Shown: piece after piece, positions 6,518-14,525 of the stretch
Numbering within the stretch: the first letter of the stretch is position 1
Layout of the letters: each line of letters begins with the position of its first letter
From: Dietzia alimentaria 72
GTDB lineage: Bacteria > Actinomycetota > Actinomycetes > Mycobacteriales > Mycobacteriaceae
Length of the DNA: 64,000 nt
Assembly: GCF_000226215.1 (NCBI RefSeq)
Contig: NZ_AGFF01000024.1
Coordinates: 1-64,000, forward strand
Direction of reading: 5' to 3'
The notes under the pieces: generated by a model
The model's database searches: none
What the model saw: the letters and a program-made list of their open reading frames with translations, nothing else
What the model was told of the DNA's origin: nothing
Program-made: the position numbers and the translations under genes

Positions 6518-8096
6518 CGAGGACATTGACGAGAGGTTCGCCGAGATCATCGCGGCGGAGTGGCCGAAACTGACGGGTCGGCAGACTCCGTTCGCGCAGT
6601 CGTTTCAGGTTGGCAGCTGGGAGCTCGGCGAGAAAGTCGTGGAGCTCGCGCGCCGGATGATGGTCCGCACGATGCCGTGGCAGACATGGTCGATCGAGAA
6701 GATCATGGCCAAGAACCCGGACGGTACGTGGACTCACCCGGAGTGTTGCCTGATCGTCCCGCGCCAGAACGGTAAGTCGCTGATCCTGTCGCTGGTGGTC
6801 ATCTACCGCATGTTCAAGCTCGGAGAGCAGATCATCTTCTCGGCGCAGCAGTGGGAGACGGCGAAATCGCTGTGGAAGCGCACGTGGAACATGGTGCGGA
6901 GTCACGTGGATCTACTGTCTCTGGTCGAGTCGCACACGTGCTCGCAGGGGCGCGGCACGATCGTGTTGAAGTCCGGTGCGCAGGTTGTGTTTACGACCAG
7001 GTCGCCGAACGCGGCGCGCGGTCTGGACCGGATTGACCTGGCCATCTACGACGAGGCATACGACCTGGACCTCGCGGACCTTGCTGCACTGTCGCCGACA
7101 CAGATGGCGGCGCCGGATCCGCAGAGTATCTACACATCGACGGCGGTCAACGCCGAGCAACAGCCGAACGGCATGCAGTTGGCATCGGTACGCGCGCGGG
7201 GCCTAGACCACGAGAATCGCCTTTTTTACGCGGAGTGGCGGGCGCCGGATGACGCCGAGATGGATAAGCCGGAGACCTGGCGGATCGCCAATCCTGCGTA
7301 TGGCGTCATCGCGAACGAAGACAAGCTCAGCGCGGAGTGGCGCAAGTTCCGCAAGACCGAGGCCGGCCGTAAGTCGTTCGGGTGCGAGTACCTGGGGATC
7401 GGCGAGTGGCCGACCGAAGGCCCGGAGGAGTTGCCGCCCGTGGTTGATTCGGAAGCGTGGGAGGACCTCAAGGATCTCGACGCTGTCGCGGCGGGGGCGT
7501 CCTGCATCGCGGTCGAGTGTGAGACGGTGCGCGACCCGTCGCAGCGGCGCGCTCGACGTTGGTCTATCGGCGCCGCGGTCCGCACGTCGACGGGCAAGCA
7601 TCTGCAGCTCGGCTATCGGGGCCCGGGATCTCCGTCGGAGATCGCGCGCAAGGTTGCCGAGGTGGTCGGGCTTAACGACCCGGTCGCAGTGGTGATAGAT
7701 AGCAAGTCGATCGCCAAGGACTTGCTGACCAAGGACCTCATAGATCTGGGGATTGAACCGGAGTTCGTGAAGGCCGGCCAAGTATCCCAGGCGACGAACG
7801 GATTCCTGCAAGGAATCGACGGGCGAACCTACACCCACGACGGGGACCCGAGGGTCGGGGATGTGCTCAAACGCGTTCAGTTACGCGAGATCGGGCAGGC
7901 CGGCGGCGCGGCGTGGGAACGACCCAAGAACGAAGACATTGCGCCGGTGATCGCGCTGACCAATGCGGCGTGGGGGCTGGACGAGTTCGACGTGGCTGCG
8001 GTCCCGCCACCGCCCGCTCCCGAGCACGAGCCCGCTACCGCGAATCCGAATGGCGGAGCCACCGGCGGTGTCGATTTTATGACCGCGAGCTTCTAG
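6465..8096 (+). CDS. terL: Terminase large subunit
   Basis: The ATPase and nuclease of the packaging motor, 543 residues. The ATPase half has a Walker A-like VPRQNGKS motif (about residues 98-105), a Walker B with catalytic acid IDLAIYDEAYD (about 186-196) and a coupling TSTAV motif. The C-terminal nuclease half has acidic residues at AVVIDSKSIA (about 406-415) and a late DxxPVIALTNAAW segment. The protein starts at ATG 6465 behind GGAGGAGAC, with a GTG one codon earlier as an alternative. It overlaps terS and precedes the portal gene by 18 bases. Confidence 0.95.
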   Translation: MEPALSEESLATSSTTSDEDIDERFAEIIAAEWPKLTGRQTPFAQSFQVGSWELGEKVVELARRMMVRTMPWQTWSIEKIMAKNPDGTWTHPECCLIVPRQNGKSLILSLVVIYRMFKLGEQIIFSAQQWETAKSLWKRTWNMVRSHVDLLSLVESHTCSQGRGTIVLKSGAQVVFTTRSPNAARGLDRIDLAIYDEAYDLDLADLAALSPTQMAAPDPQSIYTSTAVNAEQQPNGMQLASVRARGLDHENRLFYAEWRAPDDAEMDKPETWRIANPAYGVIANEDKLSAEWRKFRKTEAGRKSFGCEYLGIGEWPTEGPEELPPVVDSEAWEDLKDLDAVAAGASCIAVECETVRDPSQRRARRWSIGAAVRTSTGKHLQLGYRGPGSPSEIARKVAEVVGLNDPVAVVIDSKSIAKDLLTKDLIDLGIEPEFVKAGQVSQATNGFLQGIDGRTYTHDGDPRVGDVLKRVQLREIGQAGGAAWERPKNEDIAPVIALTNAAWGLDEFDVAAVPPPPAPEHEPATANPNGGATGGVDFMTASF

Positions 8097-8114
8097 ACGA
8101 GGAAGGGAGGGCCG

Positions 8115-9443
8115 ATGACGGAATCTGTGAAGGCCACCGCTCCCGCACCTGGACCCGCGCCGGTAGGCGAGGTCGGTTACGTGCACTCGACTCCGTCGTT
8201 GACAACCTCTGGGCCGGGAAGCTACTGGAGTATCGACGCCGACGTTGAGGAGGTCCCGGAGCTGCGGTGGCCCCAGTCGATATCGGTGTTCAATCGGATG
8301 CGCCGGGCGGACGCGCAGACCATTTCGGTACTCAAGGCGGTGACGTTGCCGATCCGGTCCACGAAGTGGCGGATCGACCCGGGCGACGCCGAGCCCGAGG
8401 TGGCGGCGTACGTCGCCGAGCAGCTCGGGCTCCCGCTCACAACGGGCGACAATCCCGCGCCGCGTCGCCGGCAGTCACGGTTCTCTTGGACCGAGCACCT
8501 TCGGCTGGCGCTGCTGTCACTGCCTCTGGGGCACATGTTCTTCGAGCAGGTCGTCAGCGTGGACCCAGCCACTGGAGATGTTGAGTTGCGCAAGCTGGCT
8601 CCCCGGATGCCGGCGACGCTGTCCGACATCAAGGTCGCCGATGACGGGGGCCTGATCGGTATCGAGCAGGCCGCCCCGGCCGGACGAACCGTCAAGGCGC
8701 GCGACGGCGGGCGGCGGTTCATTCCGGTGGACCGCTTGGTCGCGTACGTCAACGAGAGGGAGGGCGCGGACTGGGCTGGCACCTCGCTCCTACGGGGCGC
8801 CTACAAGCATTGGCTGCTCAAGGACCAACTGCTGCGCATCGAGGCGATCTCGGTGCGCCGCAACGGTGTCGGTGTGCCGGTATATACAGCGCCGGACGGG
8901 GCAAGCTCTGAGGACATCGCCAAGGGTCGGAAGATGGCCAATGATTACCGCGCCGGAGACTCCGCTGGCGCGGGACTACCGTATGGCGCCAAGCTCGACC
9001 TCAAGGGCGTGACCGGACTCCTTGTCCCGGCGCGGACCGTCATCGAGTACCACGATGCGCAGATCGCGCGGACCGCGCTGGCGCACTTCCTCAACCTCGA
9101 CGGCAAGGGCGGATCGTACGCGCTGGCCTCCACTCAAGCCGACCTGTTTATCACGTCGTTGAACGCGATCGCCCAGATGATCGCCGACACCACTAACCAA
9201 CACGTGATCGACGATCTCGTCGACTGGCAGTTCGGCGCCGACGTACTGGCCCCGACGCTGACGTTCGACACGATCGGCTCTACGGACATGGCGATCGCAC
9301 AGGCGGTCCGAACCCTCATCGACTCGGGCGCGATAACGGTCGATGAAGACCTCGAGGTGTGGCTACGCCGGGCGCTTGGTGCTCCCGAACCTGGGCCCAG
9401 CTCGAGCTCGGTCGATACGGACGGAGGTGGCGGCGATGGTTGA
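8115..9443 (+). CDS. Portal protein, DUF935/Mu gp29-like
   Basis: A 442-residue portal protein that forms the dodecameric ring where DNA enters the head. The pattern FNRMRRADAQTISVLKAV followed by LPIRSTKWRI is typical of the DUF935 (Mu gp29-like) portal family, and the central helix-rich clip and stem segments are present (LLKDQLLRIEAISVRRNG). It starts behind a strong GAGGAAGGGAGGG site. The C-terminus (GPSSSSVDTDGGGGDG) is flexible. The stop overlaps the next gene by 8 bases. Neighbouring protease and decoration genes are also of the Mu type, so the head module belongs to one lineage. Confidence 0.92.
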   Translation: MTESVKATAPAPGPAPVGEVGYVHSTPSLTTSGPGSYWSIDADVEEVPELRWPQSISVFNRMRRADAQTISVLKAVTLPIRSTKWRIDPGDAEPEVAAYVAEQLGLPLTTGDNPAPRRRQSRFSWTEHLRLALLSLPLGHMFFEQVVSVDPATGDVELRKLAPRMPATLSDIKVADDGGLIGIEQAAPAGRTVKARDGGRRFIPVDRLVAYVNEREGADWAGTSLLRGAYKHWLLKDQLLRIEAISVRRNGVGVPVYTAPDGASSEDIAKGRKMANDYRAGDSAGAGLPYGAKLDLKGVTGLLVPARTVIEYHDAQIARTALAHFLNLDGKGGSYALASTQADLFITSLNAIAQMIADTTNQHVIDDLVDWQFGADVLAPTLTFDTIGSTDMAIAQAVRTLIDSGAITVDEDLEVWLRRALGAPEPGPSSSSVDTDGGGGDG

Positions 9444-10833
9444 CATAGTGGTGCCGCCTCGGCCGGTACTCAAGACGATCCCGAACGTAGAGCTGGTCAA
9501 GGTTGGCACCTGGACAATCTCGACCGGCGTGTGGACGGTCACCTCGAGCGACCTGTACGCAGCGGTGGCCGCGCTGGACTCCCCCGCGATCCGCAGGCCC
9601 GTACTCAAGCTCGGCCACACCGACCCACGGTTCAACGGCGAGCCCGCAGTCGGCTGGGTAGATGACCTTCGGGTCTCCGACGATGGGTCAACCCTCGTCG
9701 GGGACTACAAGGGCGTGCCCGAGTGGCTGGCCACAGTGTTCGCCTCCGCGTACCCGGACCGGTCCATTGAGGGCGAGTACGGGTTTGTGGACCAGACAGG
9801 ACGCGAGCACCCGTTCATCCTGACGGCGGTGGCGCTGCTGGGCGTGACTGCGCCCGGTGTCGGGACACTCTCCAGCCTGCAGGACATCGCCGCGCTATAC
9901 GGAGTGTCCGCAGCCGAGACCCAGAAGCCGTCCGGATCAGCGTTCAAGATGCCGGTCACAAGGGAAGGAACCCCCATGCCACAGGCCATCAAGGTTGCGG
10001 CCTCGCAGTCCATCGAGGACGTTCGCCGCACCTTCTACGAAGGGCCCGCCGCCGACAACTGGTGGTGGATCGAAGAGCTGTACGTCGACCCGCCCGAGGT
10101 GATCGCGGTCGACGACGAAACCGGCAACCTGTACCGAGTCCCTTACACCGCCGGCGACACCGGCGTCACTTGGGGCGAGCCCGAACAAGTCAAGCGCGAA
10201 TACGTGGCGGCCTCCGGGCAGACCGCCGTCGCATCGTGGGGCTCGCGCGCCGAGTCCCGCCCCCAATCTCCGGCCGCCGCGGTCGGTGACAACCAAGAGG
10301 AAGGAACGTCGATGCAGTTCGACGAAACCCAGACCGCGGAGCTGCTGACGCTGCTCAGTCTGGGAGACAACGCCACAGCACCGGACGTGATCACCGCGCT
10401 CACCGCGCTGGTCGACACGGCCACCACGACCGCCTCCGCTGGCGGCGGCGACAACGGCGAGACGGTCGCCGCCTCGACCCTTGGGGTCGATCAGATCCGA
10501 GCCTCCGCCGCAACGAAGGGACTCACAGTGGTAGACGCTGCCACCTTCGACAGTGTTCGCGATCAGGCCGCCGCGGGTGCCGCGGCGCAGGAGCAGTTGG
10601 CCCGGCAGGACCGGGAGAGCAAGGTTGGCGCGGCTATCCGCGCCGGCAAGATTCCGACCTCGCGACGCGAGCACTGGCTCACGGCTATCGAGGCAGACCC
10701 GGGCATGGCAGAGGTCCTGGCCTCCCAGCCCGACAATCTCGTGCCGGTCGCTGAGATCGGCCACGACGGCGACCAGGTCGGCGCGGCTGCCGACGTCACC
10801 GAGTCCGATGTCTACCAGAACTGGAGCTTCTGA
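9436..10833 (+). CDS. Capsid maturation protease fused to scaffold (Mu I-like)
   Basis: A 465-residue head protease and scaffold, started at ATG 9436 behind GGAGGTGGCGGCG. Residues 1-175 match the Mu gpI-like protease domain (VLKLGHTDPRFNGEPAVGWV, VALLGVTAPGVG). Residues 180-275 hold an inserted domain with NWWWIEELYVDPPEVI, seen in actinophage proteases. Residues 293-465 are an Ala/Gln-rich scaffold segment, ending with the AAIRAGKIPTSRREHW motif common at the end of Mu-like I proteins. Two internal in-frame ATGs, at 9976 and 10312, each follow a strong GGAAGGAA site, so shorter scaffold proteins may be made separately. The stop overlaps the next start as TGATG. Confidence 0.88.
   Translation: MVDIVVPPRPVLKTIPNVELVKVGTWTISTGVWTVTSSDLYAAVAALDSPAIRRPVLKLGHTDPRFNGEPAVGWVDDLRVSDDGSTLVGDYKGVPEWLATVFASAYPDRSIEGEYGFVDQTGREHPFILTAVALLGVTAPGVGTLSSLQDIAALYGVSAAETQKPSGSAFKMPVTREGTPMPQAIKVAASQSIEDVRRTFYEGPAADNWWWIEELYVDPPEVIAVDDETGNLYRVPYTAGDTGVTWGEPEQVKREYVAASGQTAVASWGSRAESRPQSPAAAVGDNQEEGTSMQFDETQTAELLTLLSLGDNATAPDVITALTALVDTATTTASAGGGDNGETVAASTLGVDQIRASAATKGLTVVDAATFDSVRDQAAAGAAAQEQLARQDRESKVGAAIRAGKIPTSRREHWLTAIEADPGMAEVLASQPDNLVPVAEIGHDGDQVGAAADVTESDVYQNWSF
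10312..10833 (+). CDS. Nested scaffold protein, internal in-frame start
   Basis: A candidate 173-residue protein with the same reading frame and end as the protease gene. It starts at ATG 10312, seven bases after GAGGAAGGA. It contains only the alanine-rich coiled region and the C-terminal AAIRAGKIPTSRREHW segment, which is what a core scaffold needs without the protease domain. In lambda, Nu3 is made in the same way from within gene C. Whether translation begins here is unproven; a second possible internal start is at 9976. Confidence 0.5.
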   Translation: MQFDETQTAELLTLLSLGDNATAPDVITALTALVDTATTTASAGGGDNGETVAASTLGVDQIRASAATKGLTVVDAATFDSVRDQAAAGAAAQEQLARQDRESKVGAAIRAGKIPTSRREHWLTAIEADPGMAEVLASQPDNLVPVAEIGHDGDQVGAAADVTESDVYQNWSF

Positions 10834-11267
10834 TGTCTGCCATCCCCATTGTCACCAAGCACGGACCCAAGACCTTCCATGTTGCCGAGACCGTTCGCGG
10901 TGGGCAGGTCGTGGAGGCCCGCACTGGCGGGAAGATCGGTGTCGCTGCTGAAGACTCGGCGAAGGTGCTCGGCGTCTCGATCGGTGACGCCGCCCCGGCC
11001 GCTTCCGCGGCGCTGCCCGACGATGCGTTCGGCAATCCGGTCGTGTCTGCGGTTGCGGTTCCCGAGTACACCGGCGTCGCCTACAGCGGCATCGAGGTCA
11101 AGTGCGTGTTCTCGGCCGCGGCCACCTTCGGTGAGGCCGTGGTGTCCGCCGGCGACGGCAAGGTCAAGCCCGCGGGCGCGAGCCCGACCGGCCGAATCGT
11201 CGGGTACGTCACCGAGCCCGCCGGTGTGTCCGCGGCCAACAAGTCCGGTCTCGTCCGGACGCTCTGA
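10833..11267 (+). CDS. Capsid decoration protein
   Basis: A 144-residue, Gly/Ala/Val-rich beta protein directly between the protease/scaffold and major capsid genes, the usual place of head decoration proteins. It resembles the DUF2190-like decoration family: an N-terminal GPKTFHVAETVRGGQVV segment and a series of short strands around GVAYSGIEVKCVFSAAATFG, with one cysteine and no catalytic motif. It probably trimerises on the capsid surface. The start overlaps the previous stop (TGATG). The family call rests on position and composition more than on motifs. Confidence 0.75.
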   Translation: MSAIPIVTKHGPKTFHVAETVRGGQVVEARTGGKIGVAAEDSAKVLGVSIGDAAPAASAALPDDAFGNPVVSAVAVPEYTGVAYSGIEVKCVFSAAATFGEAVVSAGDGKVKPAGASPTGRIVGYVTEPAGVSAANKSGLVRTL

Positions 11268-11290
11268 ACCCCTAGAAAGGAATCGCCATC

Positions 11291-12226
11291 ATGGCACCCA
11301 CAGAAGTGGTGAGCGTCAACGACGGTCCCCGCATCACCATCAACGATCTCGTCGGAAGCCCGAAGCTGGTCCCGACGAAGATCATTCAAATGCTCGCCAA
11401 TCAGTTTCTCTCCGAGTCACTGCTGCGCGACGCGGGCCCCAACGTCAACGGCATGGTCTCCTACAACGAGTCCACGCCGCTGTACCTCGACGAGGGGCCG
11501 GAGCCGGTCGCGGAGTTCTCCGAGATCCCGGTGACCGCGGGCGCGATCGGGTTGCCGAAGATCGCGGTCTCCCAGAAGCTCGCGCGCGGTATCCGCGTCT
11601 CGAAGGAGATGATCGACGAGGGTCGGCTCGATCTGGCGCAGACCCAGATCACCCAGCTCGTCAACACCTTCATCCGCAACGACGACCGGGCGCTGCGCTA
11701 CCTGCTTTCGCACTCGGCGATCCCGGAGATCCCGGCCTCGGCGGCATGGACCGACGGGCTGGGCAATCCGCGACACGACATCGCTGCGGCCATGGAGAAG
11801 GTCGGCTCGGCTTCGCTGTCCGGCGACGTCGAGGAGGACGACACGATGGGGTTCGTGGCGGACACCGTCGTGCTGCCCGCCTCCATCACACCGGTGCTGA
11901 TGGACAACGACAAGTTCATCGACGTGTACAAGGACAGTCTCGCCACCGAGGATCTCCGGTACACGGGCAAGCTCCCGAACCAGATCATGGGCATGAACGC
12001 GCTGCAGTCGCGGTCGTGGCCGCTGGACCGGGTGCTCGTCGTCGAGCGGCGCACTGTCGGGTTCTTCTCCGATACTCGAGCCCTGCAGTCCACGGCCATG
12101 TACCCGGAAGGTGGCGGGCCGAATGGCGGCCCCACCGAGTCGTGGCGCTCGGACACCTCGCGTAAGCGGGTCAACGGAATCGATCAGCCGCTCGCGGCCT
12201 GCTGGATCACCGGGATCAAGGGATAA
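11291..12226 (+). CDS. Major capsid protein
   Basis: A 311-residue shell protein, read from ATG 11291 behind a strong AGAAAGGAATC site. It contains the segments typical of HK97-fold capsid proteins: an N-terminal arm, an E-loop region around residues 60-95 (EPVAEFSEIPVTAGAIGLPK), a spine helix (LDLAQTQITQLVNTFIRNDDRAL) and a C-terminal P/A-domain with VVERRTVGFFSDTRALQST. The position after decoration and protease genes fits. The protease upstream may trim its N-terminus. A perfect 17-base-pair hairpin follows the next gene and may help set the level of this highly expressed message. Confidence 0.93.
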   Translation: MAPTEVVSVNDGPRITINDLVGSPKLVPTKIIQMLANQFLSESLLRDAGPNVNGMVSYNESTPLYLDEGPEPVAEFSEIPVTAGAIGLPKIAVSQKLARGIRVSKEMIDEGRLDLAQTQITQLVNTFIRNDDRALRYLLSHSAIPEIPASAAWTDGLGNPRHDIAAAMEKVGSASLSGDVEEDDTMGFVADTVVLPASITPVLMDNDKFIDVYKDSLATEDLRYTGKLPNQIMGMNALQSRSWPLDRVLVVERRTVGFFSDTRALQSTAMYPEGGGPNGGPTESWRSDTSRKRVNGIDQPLAACWITGIKG

Positions 12227-12238
12227 GGAGGGAGTCCG

Positions 12239-12670
12239 ATGGCGAAGTACACGCTCCTGGCAGACCAGTGGGATCAAGTGGTCTCCAAGCCGAACGAGCC
12301 GTTCCAGTTCGTGCGTCACCGCAAGGGCGAAACGGTCGAGCTGACGGGCGCAGACGAGCGTCGTCTGCTCCGGGTGGGCGCGGTGGAGCCAGCCCCTCGT
12401 GGCCGCTCCACCCGCAAGTCGGCCCCCGAGCCTGGTGCTAAGGCGCCGGCCGCGACGGACAAGACGCCCGAAGAGCCGACCCCCGCCGATCCAGACGGTT
12501 CGGATCCCGGTAGCGACGACGAGGGCGGTCCGGACGAGCCCGAGCCGGTGGCCAAGCCAGCCAAGACCGCTCCGGTGGCCAAGTGGCGGGAGTACGCAGT
12601 CGGCCAGGGGATGGAGCCCGACGAGGCCGACGCAGCCGAGCGGGCCGACCTGATCGCCCAGTTCGGGTGA
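12239..12670 (+). CDS. Head-associated protein with disordered centre
   Basis: A 143-residue protein between capsid and adaptor genes, starting behind AAGGAGGGAG. Residues 1-50 form a small folded domain (YTLLADQWDQVVSKPNEPFQ). Residues 55-110 are Pro/Ala/Asp/Glu-rich and probably disordered. The last 30 residues (KWREYAVGQGMEPDEADAA, then LIAQFG) look like the short helix-extended-helix domain found at the end of some phage head and transcription proteins. It may act as a linker on the capsid or as a head-tail connector. No firm family. Confidence 0.65.
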   Translation: MAKYTLLADQWDQVVSKPNEPFQFVRHRKGETVELTGADERRLLRVGAVEPAPRGRSTRKSAPEPGAKAPAATDKTPEEPTPADPDGSDPGSDDEGGPDEPEPVAKPAKTAPVAKWREYAVGQGMEPDEADAAERADLIAQFG

Positions 12671-12679
12671 CACGATCGC

Positions 12680-12717
12680 CCCTCCGGCGCACCGCTGAGC
12701 AGCGGTGCGCCGGAGGG
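12680..12717 (+). terminator. Perfect 17-bp hairpin after capsid block
   Basis: The arms 12680-12696 and 12701-12717 are exactly complementary over 17 bases with a GAGC loop. No T-run follows, so it is not a standard intrinsic terminator; it may protect the 3' end of the capsid message, reduce read-through, or sit at a processing site. Confidence 0.6.
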
Positions 12718-12737
12718 TGGCGGGGAAAGGGGTGACC

Positions 12738-13112
12738 ATGCTCTTCGCAGATGCGCAGGAGGTCGCGCTGCAGATCGATCGTGATCTGTCGACGTCCGAC
12801 CTCGCACGCACGGAAGCTCTCGTCGTTGCAGCGTCCCGGCTCCTCGATCAGCACGTGCAAGTCGACCAGGGCGACGATGACAGCCTGGCGTTGGCCAAGA
12901 TCGTCGTCGTCGACATGGTGGCGGAAGTCATCGCACCGGGTGAGTACCGCGGGCACCAGTCGTACTCGTGGCGTAACGGGGCCCTGGCAGGGTCGGGGAG
13001 CTTAGTGGCGTCTGCGGGGTCATTGCGGCTACTGGACTGGCATCTGGCCATGTTCGGGGCGCCGAGCGCGCTGTCCCCCTCGTGGGACTTCGGCGATCGG
13101 GTTGAGCTGTGA
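12738..13112 (+). CDS. Head-tail adaptor protein
   Basis: A 124-residue helical protein, started at ATG 12738, seven to eight bases after GGGGAAAGGG. An in-frame GTG two codons earlier is the main alternative. It has the size and helix content of gp15/gp6-like connectors, which sit below the portal ring: an acidic N-terminal helical bundle (LARTEALVVAASRLLDQHV) and a C-terminal region rich in Trp/Leu/Gly. It overlaps the next gene by 4 bases. The sequence is not diagnostic by itself; the call follows from gene order. Confidence 0.7.
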   Translation: MLFADAQEVALQIDRDLSTSDLARTEALVVAASRLLDQHVQVDQGDDDSLALAKIVVVDMVAEVIAPGEYRGHQSYSWRNGALAGSGSLVASAGSLRLLDWHLAMFGAPSALSPSWDFGDRVEL

Positions 13113-13471
13113 GCCGCGGCTTCACCACCGAGATCGTCATCCTCAAGGCGCTGGAAACGGTGGACGAGTTCGGGTCGGGCGCTCCGTCTCCGGACTGGAC
13201 GTTGCCGCCGGAGAAGGTGCCGGTCGGCTTCTACGTGTCCGTTCAGCCGCTCACCTCGTCGGAGGGACCGGTGGAACGGCCTCAGGTTGTGACCGGGTGG
13301 CAACTCATCACCCCGCCAGGCCGGGATCTTCCGCTGCGTTCGGTTGATCGGGTCCGCACTGCGGCCGGTCAGGTGTTCGCAGTGGTGGGTGATGTGCTGC
13401 GGTTTCCGCACCCGATCAAGCCGAACGGTGTCCATCACGTCGAAGTGATGCTCGAGAGGGTGTCGGGCTGA
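13109..13471 (+). CDS. Head closure (stopper) protein
   Basis: A 120-residue beta-rich protein starting with GTG in a GTGA overlap. Its strands (EIVILKALETVDEFG, VGFYVSVQPLTSSEG, DRVRTAAGQVFAVVGDVLRF) and size match the gp16/FII-like stopper that closes the head after packaging. It lies in the standard place between adaptor and minor tail proteins. The next gene overlaps by TGATG. Function is inferred from position and fold-like pattern. Confidence 0.7.
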   Translation: MSRGFTTEIVILKALETVDEFGSGAPSPDWTLPPEKVPVGFYVSVQPLTSSEGPVERPQVVTGWQLITPPGRDLPLRSVDRVRTAAGQVFAVVGDVLRFPHPIKPNGVHHVEVMLERVSG

Positions 13472-13737
13472 TGGCGCTATCCAAGCGGATGTGGGACCAG
13501 GTCAACCAAAACCGGCAGGTACGTGCGCACCTGATGAAGGTGGCGCGGGCGAAGGCGGCCCGGGCGCAGGCGATCACTAACGCTGAGGGCGGGAAAGCGC
13601 GGATCACGCTCGAGTCGGGTATCCGGCCGGGTGGACGCGCGTTCGTGAACATTGTGACGGACTCGCCTGCCGAGGAGTACGGCACCGAGTCGAAACCGGG
13701 AACTCGCGCTCTTGGGCGCGCTATCAGAGAGGTATGA
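13471..13737 (+). CDS. Small tail-completion protein
   Basis: An 88-residue basic N-terminal helical protein (KAARAQAITNAEGGKARI) followed by short strands (AFVNIVTDSPAEEYGTES). The pattern resembles the DUF5403/HK97 gp10-like tail-completion family that sits between head closure and tail terminator genes in actinophages. It is coupled to the previous gene by TGATG. The exact family is not certain. Confidence 0.65.
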   Translation: MALSKRMWDQVNQNRQVRAHLMKVARAKAARAQAITNAEGGKARITLESGIRPGGRAFVNIVTDSPAEEYGTESKPGTRALGRAIREV

Positions 13738-13738
13738 C

Positions 13739-14068
13739 ATGGCAACGAAGGAAGAGAAGCTGATCGAGGTCGAGTGGGCTACCCACGAAGACCCGTCCAG
13801 GGTCGGCAAGAAGGAGAAGCTGAGCCCGCTGAAGGCTCACGCTGCGGTCCGTACCGGCATGGCTCGGTACGTCAGCGAGAAGGACGCCCCGCCGGCGCGT
13901 CCGTCGATGGCGACGCGCGATGCTGCTCTCGCCGCTGCGAAGGCCTCGGGCAAGTCCGCTGAAAGTTCGGTGGAGGCAACCGGGGAGATCGACCTGCCCG
14001 GAGCTCCCGGACCGGACACGCAGGCGGCCGCGGCTGCGAAGTCGGCCAAGGTCGCCGGGAAGAGCTAG
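13739..14068 (+). CDS. Small basic phage protein, unknown function
   Basis: A 109-residue protein started at the ATG at 13739, one base after the previous stop. The N-terminus is charged (EEKLIEVEWATHEDPSRVG), followed by a short helix and then an Ala/Lys/Ser-rich tail that is probably disordered. It is in the connector module, where some actinophages carry a small extra gene. No family is recognised; it could be a structural or assembly factor. Confidence 0.6.
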   Translation: MATKEEKLIEVEWATHEDPSRVGKKEKLSPLKAHAAVRTGMARYVSEKDAPPARPSMATRDAALAAAKASGKSAESSVEATGEIDLPGAPGPDTQAAAAAKSAKVAGKS

Positions 14069-14070
14069 AC

Positions 14071-14454
14071 GTGTCCGGTGTCGACATCGAGTCGGAGCTA
14101 GTTGCCCACTTCCGGCTGGCGCTTAATCAGCTCGGTGTGGCGGCGGTCGGGGTGGCGATGCTTCCAAACTCGCCGCTTCCGTTCGTTCAGGTGAGGGCTC
14201 TGCCTGCTACCGAGGAGCACCGGTCGTGGAACGGTCGCCTGTCCATCGATCGACTCGATGCCGACATCGATGTGTACGCCGCGACCAAGACGGAAGCCCG
14301 CAACGTGGGGCAGGCCGTCCGGGCCCGGCTCCGTGAGCCTTTGGTCTCGCATGCGGCGGTCAATGACCGGTGCCCTGCGTTGACTCCGCGGCCGGACCGT
14401 AACGAGAACGTGCGCCGCTACGGTGCCGTGGCAAGTTTCTTGACCCGCTCGTAG
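14071..14454 (+). CDS. Tail terminator protein
   Basis: A 127-residue protein, GTG start, at the place where siphophages encode the protein that caps the tail tube and joins it to the head. The sequence runs from an N-terminal helix (ESELVAHFRLALNQLGV), through strands (FVQVRALPATEEHRSW) and a second helix (TEARNVGQAVRARLREPL), to a final strand. This alpha-beta order is that of lambda gpU-like terminators. The last codons overlap a small hairpin at 14442-14460. Confidence 0.75.
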   Translation: MSGVDIESELVAHFRLALNQLGVAAVGVAMLPNSPLPFVQVRALPATEEHRSWNGRLSIDRLDADIDVYAATKTEARNVGQAVRARLREPLVSHAAVNDRCPALTPRPDRNENVRRYGAVASFLTRS

Positions 14455-14460
14455 CGGGTC
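14442..14460 (+). terminator. Hairpin over the tail terminator gene's stop codon
   Basis: GACCCGCT (14442-14449) and AGCGGGTC (14453-14460) pair perfectly around a 3-base loop that contains part of the stop codon. There is no T-run. It may limit read-through into the tail tube gene or mark an mRNA end. Confidence 0.4.
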
Positions 14461-14525
14461 CAACCCCCCTTGACTGCCTCTGAGAATCCTCGGGGGCTTT
14501 CTGCATTTCACTGGAAGGATCCGCT

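Noticed and set aside
11417..12811. A 464-codon minus-strand frame across the capsid region
   Set aside because: It covers the major capsid and neighbouring genes on the other strand, is Arg-rich and has no known motif or ribosome binding site.
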